From an uncultured Pelosinus sp. (GTDB lineage: Bacteria > Bacillota > Negativicutes > Sporomusales > Acetonemataceae): a DNA stretch of 64,000 nucleotides. The translations under genes were made by a program, and so were the position numbers. Shown here piece after piece: positions 56,998 through 64,000 of this stretch (the stretch's first letter is position 1; every line of letters begins with the position of its first letter). The notes under the pieces were generated by a model that saw only the letters and a program-made list of their open reading frames with translations, had not been told where the DNA came from and made no database searches. The DNA lies in assembly GCA_900542835.1 (NCBI GenBank), contig UQPB01000009.1, positions 31,219 to 95,218 on the forward strand, written 5' to 3'.

Positions 56998-58491
56998 TCA
57001 CTGCGGCGGCAGATTGCCAATGAAACGCAGCGCCTGCGCCAGCCGCGAGCAGCAGCGGTCGCGGCCGAGCAGTTCCATGACTTCAAACAGGCCCGGACTG
57101 ACGGTTCTGCCGGTCACTGCCAGACGGGTGGGGTGAATAAGCTCACCTGTCTTAACGCCGCTATCGGCAATAAGCTGCTGATATACAGCTTCAAGGCAGG
57201 CGGCGTCAAACGCAGGCGCCGCCTGCAGACGCTGCTGCGCCTGCCGCAAAAGCAAAGCTGTCGCCGGCGCCGCGAAATATTTGCGAACACCCTTTTCCTC
57301 ATAATCGCTGATGTCGCAAAAAAAGTACGCCGCCATCTCGGCCAGTTCCTGCAGGGTTTTCACCCGCGAACGCAGCAGCCCGACAACCGAACGGATATAA
57401 TCGTACTGACGCTGCCCGGCCGCCGCGTCAATCAGACCGCCGCGAATAAAAAACGGGATTGCCTCGGCGGTAACCGCGTCCAGGTCCATGCTGTTAAGAT
57501 ATTGGCCGTTAATCCAGGCCAGTTTCCGGGTATCGTAGACGGCAGCGGTTTTCGAGACCTTCTCCAGGTCAAACTGGGCAATCGCCGCCTCCGGCGTAAT
57601 CAACTCCTGTTCGCCGCCTGGCGACCAGCCTAAAAGCGTCAGATAGTTGACAATCGCCGGCGCCAGAAAGCCCTGCTCACGAAATTCCTCCACCGATGTC
57701 GCGCCATGACGCTTGCTGAGCTTACTGCGGTCGGGAGCAAGGATCATTGCCACATGGGCAAACTGTACCGGCGTGTAACCGAGCGCTTCATACAGCAGCA
57801 ATTGTTTCGGCGTATTGGGCAAGTGTTCCTCCGCCCGGATGACGTGACTGATCGCCATTGCGTGATCGTCGACCACACAGGCGAAGTTATAGGTTGGCAT
57901 GCCGTTTGATTTGACGATAACACTATCATCAAGCTGATCGAGCGAAAAAGTGACGTCGCCGCGGACTAAATCGCGGACGGTAATGTGGCCGCTGTCCGGC
58001 GTCCGCAGCCGGATTACCGCTTTTTCGCCTGCGGCCAGACGGCGCTTGGCCATGTCCGGATCCAGGGTCCGGCAGGTGCCGTTGTAAGCAAAAACGGCGC
58101 CGGCCTGCCGCTGTCCCTCCCTGACCGCTGCCAGCTCATCCGGCGTGCAGAAGCAATAATAAGCCTTGCCTTCGCTGACCAGCCGCTCCGCCTCCCGGCG
58201 GTATAGCTCCAACCGCTCCGATTGGTAGTAAGGACCACAGCCGCCGCCAGCCTCCGGCCCCTCATCCCAGTCCAGCCCCAGCCACTTGAGGCTGGTCAGA
58301 ATCTGGGAAACTGAATCCTGTTTTAAACGCTCCGTATCGGTATCTTCAATCCTCAACACCAGTTTTCCCTGCTGACGGCGGGCAAACAGCCAGTTAAACA
58401 ACGCTGTTCTGGCACCGCCAATATGCAGGTATCCGGTCGGACTGGGAGCAAACCGCACCCGAACCGAACCCAATTTTTCCGCCTCCTTCAT
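56998..58491 (-). CDS. gltX: Glutamyl-tRNA synthetase
   Basis: A 497-residue class I aminoacyl-tRNA synthetase. The HIGH-type motif is SPTGYLHIGGAR (about 17-28) and the KMSKS-type motif is DRSKLSKRHGA. It joins Glu to tRNA(Glu). Together with gatCAB nearby it probably also mischarges tRNA(Gln), since the Glu-tRNA(Gln) amidotransferase route is the rule in firmicutes (family knowledge). The tRNA-Glu gene lies just downstream. Confidence 0.95.
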   Translation of the reverse strand: MKEAEKLGSVRVRFAPSPTGYLHIGGARTALFNWLFARRQQGKLVLRIEDTDTERLKQDSVSQILTSLKWLGLDWDEGPEAGGGCGPYYQSERLELYRREAERLVSEGKAYYCFCTPDELAAVREGQRQAGAVFAYNGTCRTLDPDMAKRRLAAGEKAVIRLRTPDSGHITVRDLVRGDVTFSLDQLDDSVIVKSNGMPTYNFACVVDDHAMAISHVIRAEEHLPNTPKQLLLYEALGYTPVQFAHVAMILAPDRSKLSKRHGATSVEEFREQGFLAPAIVNYLTLLGWSPGGEQELITPEAAIAQFDLEKVSKTAAVYDTRKLAWINGQYLNSMDLDAVTAEAIPFFIRGGLIDAAAGQRQYDYIRSVVGLLRSRVKTLQELAEMAAYFFCDISDYEEKGVRKYFAAPATALLLRQAQQRLQAAPAFDAACLEAVYQQLIADSGVKTGELIHPTRLAVTGRTVSPGLFEVMELLGRDRCCSRLAQALRFIGNLPPQ

Positions 58492-58507
58492 CGTAAACGC
58501 CAGGCGC

Positions 58508-60184
58508 TTATTTCAGCGCCTGCCGCAGCAAAGGTACAATTTCATATAAATCACCGACAATGCCATAATCGGCATGCGCGAAAATCGGCGCCTTCGCGTC
58601 ACTGTTAATCGCGGCAACGACCCGGGCGTCGCGGATGCCGGCCAGATGCTGCACGGCGCCGGATAAGCCGATGGCCAGATAGAACGAGCCCTTGAGCTTT
58701 TGTCCCGAGATGCCGATAAACCGCTCCAGCGGCAGCCACTGCAGTTCCTCGGCAAACGGCCGGCTGCAGCCAAGCGCCGCTCCCAGCCCCGCTGCCAGCT
58801 CTTCAATCAGCGGCAAATCCTGCTTCGCCGCCAGGCCGCGGCCGATGCCAATCACCTTGGCCGCGGCGGTGAGATTGCCGTCAAGAGGCGAATCGCCCCC
58901 GCCAAAGGCGTGTTCATCCCGCAGGTGCTGCACAAAGCGGGCCACCCGCTCGGCCGGCGAGCCACTGTCAAGAACAATCCCCTTGCGGCTCGGCCCGGTG
59001 GCCTTCGCCGGCTTTACCGCCGCCGCAGCCGGATCTTTGGCCAGCCGACCCAGGATTGCCTGGGAAATGATTAGCCGCTGAATCTCGTTGGTGCCTTCAT
59101 AAATAGTCGTAATCTTAGCGTCGCGGTACATCCGCTCCACATCAAAGCCTTTAATATAGCCGTAGCCGCCATAGATCTGCACCGCGTCATTGACAACCTC
59201 CAGGCAGATGTCGGAAGCGTACATTTTCGCCATCGCCGATTCGGTTCCGTAGGGTTCATGCGCGTCCTTCAGAGCCGCGGCGCTGTAGATCAGCAGGCGG
59301 GCAGCGCGGATTTTTGTCGCCATATCGGCCAATTTAAACGCGACCGACTGCTGGGCCGCGATCGGCTGTCCGAACTGGACCCGCTGCCGGGCATAGTCAA
59401 GCGCCTTTTCATAAGCTCCCTGGGCAATCCCCAGCGCCTGGGCGGCAATGCCGATGCGGCCGCCCTCCAGTGTCTGCATGGCAATTTTAAATCCCTGGTT
59501 TTCCTGCCCCAGCAGGTTGGCAGCCGGTACTTTTACATCGCGAAACACCAGCTCGGCGGTAGCGGAGCTGCGGATGCCCATCTTGTTATAATGCACGCCA
59601 AAGGAAAAGCCCTCCCAGCCCTTTTCGACAATGAAGGCGCTGATGCCCTTGGTGCCGACACCCGGAGTGGTGACGGCAAAGACAATATAGGTATCGGCGG
59701 GACCGGCGTTGGTAATAAAGATCTTCGACCCGTTTAGCAGGTAATAATCGCCCGCACGGACAGCAGTCGTCTCCGTTTTGCCGGCATCACTGCCGGCGTT
59801 TGCCTCGGTCAGGCCAAACGCGCCCAAGCGGCTGCCAGCGGCCAAACCGGCGAGGTAGCTGCGCTTTTGCTGCTCGGTGCCAAATGCGGCAATTGGCCAG
59901 GAGCCCAGTGAAACATGCGCCGACAAAATGACGCCGACACCGGCGTCCGCCCGTGATAATTCCTCAACCGCAATTGCATAGCTGACCGTATCGCCGCCGG
60001 CGCCACCATACTCGGGCGAAAAAGGCAGGCCCATGATGCCTAACCGACCCATCTGGGCGACAAGTTCCGCCGGAAATTGGTTTTGCTCATCCAGCTGCGC
60101 GGCGACCGGTGCAACACGGGTTTCGGCAAATTCCCTTACTGTCCGCCGGATTGTTTCCTGTGCAGGTGTAGGTTTAAAGTTCAT
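58508..60184 (-). CDS. Acyl-CoA dehydrogenase fused to an ETF-alpha C-terminal domain
   Basis: A 558-residue fusion. Residues 1 to about 375 form a complete acyl-CoA dehydrogenase: FGLTEANAGSDAG (FAD loop), GGRIGIAAQALGIAQGAYE, QIYGGYGYIKGFDVERMYRD and catalytic-type IYEGTNEIQRL. After a short Pro/Ala/Lys linker, about 405-558 is the FAD-binding C-terminal domain of electron-transfer flavoprotein alpha: LAAGLGAALGCSRP, LKGSFYLAIGLSGAVQHL and FAHADYGIVGDLYEIVPLL. The fusion suggests built-in electron transfer. The ATG at 60184 has AAGGAGGAATC upstream. Substrate unknown. Confidence 0.9.
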   Translation of the reverse strand: MNFKPTPAQETIRRTVREFAETRVAPVAAQLDEQNQFPAELVAQMGRLGIMGLPFSPEYGGAGGDTVSYAIAVEELSRADAGVGVILSAHVSLGSWPIAAFGTEQQKRSYLAGLAAGSRLGAFGLTEANAGSDAGKTETTAVRAGDYYLLNGSKIFITNAGPADTYIVFAVTTPGVGTKGISAFIVEKGWEGFSFGVHYNKMGIRSSATAELVFRDVKVPAANLLGQENQGFKIAMQTLEGGRIGIAAQALGIAQGAYEKALDYARQRVQFGQPIAAQQSVAFKLADMATKIRAARLLIYSAAALKDAHEPYGTESAMAKMYASDICLEVVNDAVQIYGGYGYIKGFDVERMYRDAKITTIYEGTNEIQRLIISQAILGRLAKDPAAAAVKPAKATGPSRKGIVLDSGSPAERVARFVQHLRDEHAFGGGDSPLDGNLTAAAKVIGIGRGLAAKQDLPLIEELAAGLGAALGCSRPFAEELQWLPLERFIGISGQKLKGSFYLAIGLSGAVQHLAGIRDARVVAAINSDAKAPIFAHADYGIVGDLYEIVPLLRQALK

Positions 60185-60603
60185 CCGAGATTCCTCCTTC
60201 AACCACTATCGGTAGATTTTCTTATCTCTACCAATAGACTTCGGATCCGGATGACGAAATCCTGCCTAAACCGGAAATAAAGCGCTGCGTCGGCTCCGGC
60301 CCCGGCCGACGAACCACGAAGACGGGCGAGGCAGCAAGCTGCCGCCGTGAGGGAGGAAAAGGCCAGGAGCGAAAAAACGATTCCGCGGAGGGCACGGAGG
60401 TTAAGCGGGAATCCATAACCCTCTGTGCACCTCAGCGTCCCTCGGTGTCCTCTGTGGAAAAGTATTCTTCTCTCCGTGAAAACTCCGTGGGCCTCCGCGA
60501 TCTGTCAATTTTCACCCTCGCGACGGCAGCTCGCGCCGCGAGCCGAATGAATACAGGGCTGCCGTCAAACGACACCAGGCGTTTGGCGACAGCCCCGCTT
60601 AAG
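60185..60603. other. Intergenic stretch with degenerate repeats
   Basis: No gene is seen. It holds copy A of the dispersed repeat (60334-60390) and, from about 60400 to 60510, imperfect units of the kind CTCTGTGxxCCTCxGxGTCC and CTCCGTGxAAACTCCGTG. Such units are common intergenic repeats in some clostridial genomes. Confidence 0.6.
60334..60390. repeat. Dispersed intergenic repeat, copy A
   Basis: GCAAGCTGCCGCCGTGAG followed by GGAGGAAAAGGCCAGGAGCG and CGATTCCGCGGA. It is highly similar to copy B at 63944-64000. Confidence 0.7.
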
Positions 60604-62040
60604 TTAAACCATGCGTTCTTTCAACAGGCGGTTGACCAGATCGGGATTTGCCCTGCCTTTGGTTTGCTTCATAACCTGGCCGACTAAGAAGCCGATCGCT
60701 CTTTCCTTACCGGCTTTGAAATCGGCGACAGACTGCGGGCTCGCGGACAGAACCGCTTCCACAATCGCGATAATCTCGCCTTCATTGCTGATTTGCGAGA
60801 GTCCCTGTTCGGCGACAATCGCGGCGGCGTCGCGGCCGCTCCGCCACATTTCCTCAAAAACGGTCTTGGCGATTTTGCCGGAAATTGCGCCCTTATCCAG
60901 CAGCGCCAGCAGACCGGCCAGCTTCCCGGGCGCAACCGGGCAGGCATCCATGCTCAATCCGGCGGCGTTCAGATGTTTGGAAACATCACCCATCAGCCAA
61001 TTAGCCGTCTGCTTGGCATCCGCGCCCAGCTTGACAACGGCATCAAAGTAATCGGCCATAGCGCGGCTGGCGGTAAGCGTCAGCGCATCATAAGCGGATA
61101 AGCCGTGATCGGCGACAAAGCGTTTCTGCCGCGCCTCCGGCAGCTCCGGCAGGCTTTGCCGGATCGCCTCAATTTTTTCCGCTGCAACGACAACCGGCGG
61201 CAGGTCCGGTTCCGGGAAATAGCGGTAATCATGCGCCTGTTCCTTGCTGCGCATCGACAGCGTAATTCCCCTGGACTCGTCCCAGGTGCGGGTTTCCTGA
61301 ATGATGCGGCCGCCGTTTTCCAGCGTATCGGCGTGACGCATCACTTCATATTCCAGACCGCGCTGCACCGAGCGGAAGGAGTTGAGATTTTTCAGTTCCG
61401 CCTTTACCCCCAGCTTGGTTTCACCGGCGGGACGCAGCGAAATGTTGGCATCGCAGCGCAGGCTGCCCTCCTCCATTTTGCAGTCGGAAACATCAATATA
61501 TTCAAGAATCGTCTTCAGCTTCTCCAGATAGGCCTTAGCCTCTTCCGGAGAGCGCAAATCCGGCTCGGAAACGATTTCCAGCAGCGGTACGCCGGTACGG
61601 TTATAGTCGACCAGAGCGTACTCGGAGCGGGAAATGGTGCCGGCGTGCACCAGCTTGCCGGCATCTTCCTCCATATGGATGCGGGTGATGCCAATGCGGC
61701 GCGTCTGTCCGTCGACTTCGACGTCCAGATGACCGTTCACCGCAATCGGCAGGTCATACTGCGAGGTTTGAAAGTTCTTCGGCAAATCAGGATAGTAGTA
61801 ATTCTTGCGGTCAAATTTGCTGAACGGCAAAATCTCGCAGTTGAGTGCCAGTCCCGCCCTGACGGCAAATTCGACTACCTTTTCATTCAGCACCGGCAGC
61901 ACGCCCGGCAGACCCAGGCAGACCGGGCAAACGTTGGTGTTTTGATCGGAGCCGAAACGGGTGCTGCAGCCGCAGAAGATTTTTGATTCGGTTTTCAATT
62001 CGGTATGGACTTCGAGACCGATAACGACTTCCCAGTTCAT
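60604..62040 (-). CDS. gatB: Asp-tRNA(Asn)/Glu-tRNA(Gln) amidotransferase subunit B
   Basis: A 478-residue GatB. It starts MNWEVVIGLEVHTELKTESK and has CPVCLGLPGVLPVLN, the RKNYYYPDLPKNFQTSQYD motif and IHMEEDAGKLVH; the C-terminal YqeY-like tail ends VMKQTKGRANPDLVNRLL. It binds the mischarged tRNA and activates the glutamate or aspartate. The ATG at 62040 has GGGAGGTGTG upstream and overlaps the gatA stop; the frame open to 62232 lies inside gatA and is rejected. Confidence 0.97.
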   Translation of the reverse strand: MNWEVVIGLEVHTELKTESKIFCGCSTRFGSDQNTNVCPVCLGLPGVLPVLNEKVVEFAVRAGLALNCEILPFSKFDRKNYYYPDLPKNFQTSQYDLPIAVNGHLDVEVDGQTRRIGITRIHMEEDAGKLVHAGTISRSEYALVDYNRTGVPLLEIVSEPDLRSPEEAKAYLEKLKTILEYIDVSDCKMEEGSLRCDANISLRPAGETKLGVKAELKNLNSFRSVQRGLEYEVMRHADTLENGGRIIQETRTWDESRGITLSMRSKEQAHDYRYFPEPDLPPVVVAAEKIEAIRQSLPELPEARQKRFVADHGLSAYDALTLTASRAMADYFDAVVKLGADAKQTANWLMGDVSKHLNAAGLSMDACPVAPGKLAGLLALLDKGAISGKIAKTVFEEMWRSGRDAAAIVAEQGLSQISNEGEIIAIVEAVLSASPQSVADFKAGKERAIGFLVGQVMKQTKGRANPDLVNRLLKERMV

Positions 62041-63506
62041 GCTGACACACCTCCCAGCGGCGCCAGTTTGCCGCCAAAACCGCCAAGCTGTTCGTAGGCA
62101 TAAGCTGCCCGCAGCAGCGTCTCCTCGCCCAGCGGCCTGCCAATCAGTTGCAGACCGACAGGCAGCCCGCCGCTGAAACCGCAGGGCAGCGACACAGCCG
62201 GCACGCCGGCCAGGTTGACCGGTACGGTGCACACATCCTCCAGATACATGGTCAGGGGGTCGCCAACCTTCTCACCGATTTTAAACGCGGTACGCGGCGT
62301 GGTCGGCGTCGCCAGAATATCGACTTCACTAAACGCGCGGTCAAAGTCCTGCTTAATCAGGGTGCGCACCTTCAGCGCCTTCGAATAGTAGGCGTCGTAA
62401 TAACCGGAACTCAGGGCATAGGTTCCCAGCATGATGCGGCGGCGGACCTCTTCGCCGAAGCCCTCGGTCCGTGTCTGTTTGTACATGCTGACAATATCGC
62501 TGCCCTCGCCTCTATGGCCGAAACCGACGCCGTCAAAACGGGCCAGATTGGAGCTGGCCTCGGCAGTGGCAATGAGATAATAAACGGAAAGCGCATATTC
62601 GGTATGCGGCAGCGACACTTCCTTGATCTGAGCGCCGGCCGCCTCCAGCTGCCTGACCGCCGTTTCCACCGCCCGGCGCACATCAGCGTCGAGACCGGCG
62701 GCGAAGTATTCGCGCGGCAGGCCGATTTTCAAGCCTTTGACACCGCCGGTCAGCGCGGCCGTATAGTCGGGAACCGCTGCCTGAATCGAGGTGGAGTCCT
62801 TGGGATCATGGCCGGCGATCGCGTTTAAAACCAACGCGCAGTCGGTTACGTCGCGGGTGATCGGGCCAATCTGGTCGAGAGAAGAAGCAAACGCCACCAG
62901 TCCGTAACGGGAAACCAGCCCGTAGGTCGGTTTCAGCCCCACCAGGCCGCAATACGCCGCCGGTTGGCGAATAGAACCGCCAGTGTCGGAGCCAAGCGCC
63001 CAGACGGCCTCGCCAGCGGCTACAGCCGCGGCCGAACCGCCGCTGGAACCGCCCGGCACAGTGTCGGTATTCCAGGGATTGCGGGTAGGGAAGAAGCCGG
63101 AGTTCTCTGTCGAGGAACCCATGGCAAATTCATCAAGATTGGTTTTACCGGTAATAACGGCGTCTGCCGCCAGCAATTTTTCCGTTACACTGGCATGATA
63201 AGGCGGCACAAAGTCAGCCAGCATCTTGGAGGCGCAGGTCGTTTTTGCCCCCTTCAGGCAGATATTATCCTTCAGCGCGCCGGGAATGCCGGCCAGCGGC
63301 GCTACCGCTTCGGAGCGGGCCAGCTTGGCATCAACGGCGGCCGCCTGCTGCCGCGCTGTCTGACGGGTTTCGGTTATGTACGATTTGACGGTCGGTTCGA
63401 CCGCGTCAATGCGGGCAAATACACTGTCGGCAATTTCGGCCGCCGATATTTCGCGGGCCAGCAGCCGCTTGTGCAGATCGTGAACCGTTGCTTGGTATAA
63501 CTCCAC
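62037..63506 (-). CDS. gatA: Asp-tRNA(Asn)/Glu-tRNA(Gln) amidotransferase subunit A
   Basis: A 489-residue amidase-signature protein. The catalytic triad is Lys in IPGALKDNIC (about 80), the cis-Ser in SDTGGSIRQPA and the nucleophilic Ser in GGSSGGSAAAVA (about 155). It frees ammonia from glutamine for GatB. Second gene of gatCAB, overlapping gatB by 4 nt. Confidence 0.97.
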   Translation of the reverse strand: MELYQATVHDLHKRLLAREISAAEIADSVFARIDAVEPTVKSYITETRQTARQQAAAVDAKLARSEAVAPLAGIPGALKDNICLKGAKTTCASKMLADFVPPYHASVTEKLLAADAVITGKTNLDEFAMGSSTENSGFFPTRNPWNTDTVPGGSSGGSAAAVAAGEAVWALGSDTGGSIRQPAAYCGLVGLKPTYGLVSRYGLVAFASSLDQIGPITRDVTDCALVLNAIAGHDPKDSTSIQAAVPDYTAALTGGVKGLKIGLPREYFAAGLDADVRRAVETAVRQLEAAGAQIKEVSLPHTEYALSVYYLIATAEASSNLARFDGVGFGHRGEGSDIVSMYKQTRTEGFGEEVRRRIMLGTYALSSGYYDAYYSKALKVRTLIKQDFDRAFSEVDILATPTTPRTAFKIGEKVGDPLTMYLEDVCTVPVNLAGVPAVSLPCGFSGGLPVGLQLIGRPLGEETLLRAAYAYEQLGGFGGKLAPLGGVSA

Positions 63507-63517
63507 TGCCGTCTCTC

Positions 63518-63808
63518 CTATCCTTCTATAATTTTCGGCACTTTAAAATAGCCGTCTTCCTGCTCGGGCGCGTTGGACAGAGCCAGATCACGTTCCAGCG
63601 AAGGACGCATGGCGTCCGGCCGCATGACATTTTGCAGCGGCAAAACATGGGCGGTCGGCTCGACGCCGTCCGTATTCACCTGATTCAAAACACCGATATA
63701 TTCAATGATCGCGTTTAACTGCCCGGTAAATCTTTCCGCGTCGGCCTCGGCAATATCAAGCCGCGACAGCAGCGCCACCTGCTCGACATCTTTACGGGTA
63801 ATCTGCAT
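63518..63808 (-). CDS. gatC: Asp-tRNA(Asn)/Glu-tRNA(Gln) amidotransferase subunit C
   Basis: A 96-residue GatC: ITRKDVEQVALLSRLDIAEAD, FTGQLNAIIEYIGVLNQVNT and a C-terminus with SNAPEQEDGYFKVPKII. It holds the GatA-GatB pair together. The ATG at 63808 follows GAGGTGAGAACA; the start at 63835 lacks a ribosome site. First gene of the operon. Confidence 0.95.
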   Translation of the reverse strand: MQITRKDVEQVALLSRLDIAEADAERFTGQLNAIIEYIGVLNQVNTDGVEPTAHVLPLQNVMRPDAMRPSLERDLALSNAPEQEDGYFKVPKIIEG

Positions 63809-63943
63809 TGTTCTCACCTCACTGCACCATTTCAATACCGATTATTATACCACATTTGTCCATAAAAACCAAAAAAACCGCAGATAGAGACAGGACAATC
63901 GCTTACGAAAAGGCAGGTGTTTAACGACGATTCCACCGAGACG

Positions 63944-64000
63944 GCGAGCTGCCGCCGTGAGCGAGGGAAAAGGCAAGGAGCGAAAGACCGATTCCACGGA
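63944..64000. repeat. Dispersed intergenic repeat, copy B (cut by window edge)
   Basis: GCGAGCTGCCGCCGTGAG followed by CGAGGGAAAAGGCAAGGAGC and CGATTCCACGGA, similar to copy A. A partial CGATTCCACCGA also lies at 63928-63939, suggesting the unit occurs in series. No gene is seen between the gatC start and the window end. Confidence 0.7.

Noticed and set aside
61105..61986. Plus-strand open frame of 293 codons
   Set aside because: Antisense to gatB; no ribosome site and a composition typical of shadows.

Overview
The window is bacterial and most likely comes from a Negativicutes firmicute (a Sporomusaceae-like, two-membraned, endospore-lineage clostridial relative). That placement is an inference from gene content: iscR-iscS-iscU, tRNA-Glu(CTC), gltX, an acyl-CoA dehydrogenase fused to an EtfA-type C-terminus, and gatCAB. 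No 16S or other marker is present.

Positions 1 to roughly 50 kb are an integrated siphovirus-type prophage. The left end is cut by the window inside a large serine recombinase, so attL is not visible. The right end lies somewhere in the gene-poor stretch 49919-50580, just before rlmD. Nearly all phage genes are on the minus strand, so the phage map reads from right to left. The order is: leader and sigma-like regulator (42.5-41.8 kb); replication and recombination block (41.4-32.4 kb: DUF4406, DUF2800 nuclease, DUF2815, family A DNA polymerase, VapE primase/helicase, VRR-NUC, SNF2 helicase); small regulators and a MazF-like protein; HNH endonuclease; a ParB-methylase and a cytosine methylase; TerS and TerL; HK97-type portal, protease and capsid; connector genes; tail tube, G/GT chaperones with a slippery site, and tape measure; a tail-tip block that looks like that of alphaproteobacterial gene transfer agents (DUF2460, DUF2163, NlpC/P60, hub, DUF2793); holin, amidase and a possible spanin; and finally a SymE-like toxin, a Mug-like glycosylase and the recombinase.

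Three cargo segments interrupt this backbone and look AT-rich by eye. (1) 19.8-21.2 kb, between portal and terminase: a ribbon-helix-helix-like protein followed by a protein with a HEPN-type R-x4-H motif, with its own promoter, three palindromic operators and a terminator. (2) 28.7-31.5 kb, inside the early region: an XRE regulator with a hydrophobic tail, a glycine-zipper membrane protein and a large protein of unknown function, again with its own operators and terminator. (3) 42.6-50 kb, at the right end: a LlaJI-type restriction-modification system (two C5-cytosine methylases, a McrB-like AAA+ protein and a PD-(D/E)XK nuclease), a divergent zinc-finger protein of unknown function, and the remnant of another methylase-HTH module. 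Segments 1 and 2 are the best candidates for undescribed defence or toxin systems.

From 50.6 kb on, the DNA is chromosomal and richer in GC: rlmD, a Lon-family protease, the autoregulated isc operon, tRNA-Glu, gltX, the ACAD-EtfA fusion and gatBAC. gltX, tRNA-Glu and gatCAB lying together fits the indirect route to Gln-tRNA(Gln) and/or Asn-tRNA(Asn). A degenerate intergenic repeat occurs twice around the gat operon.
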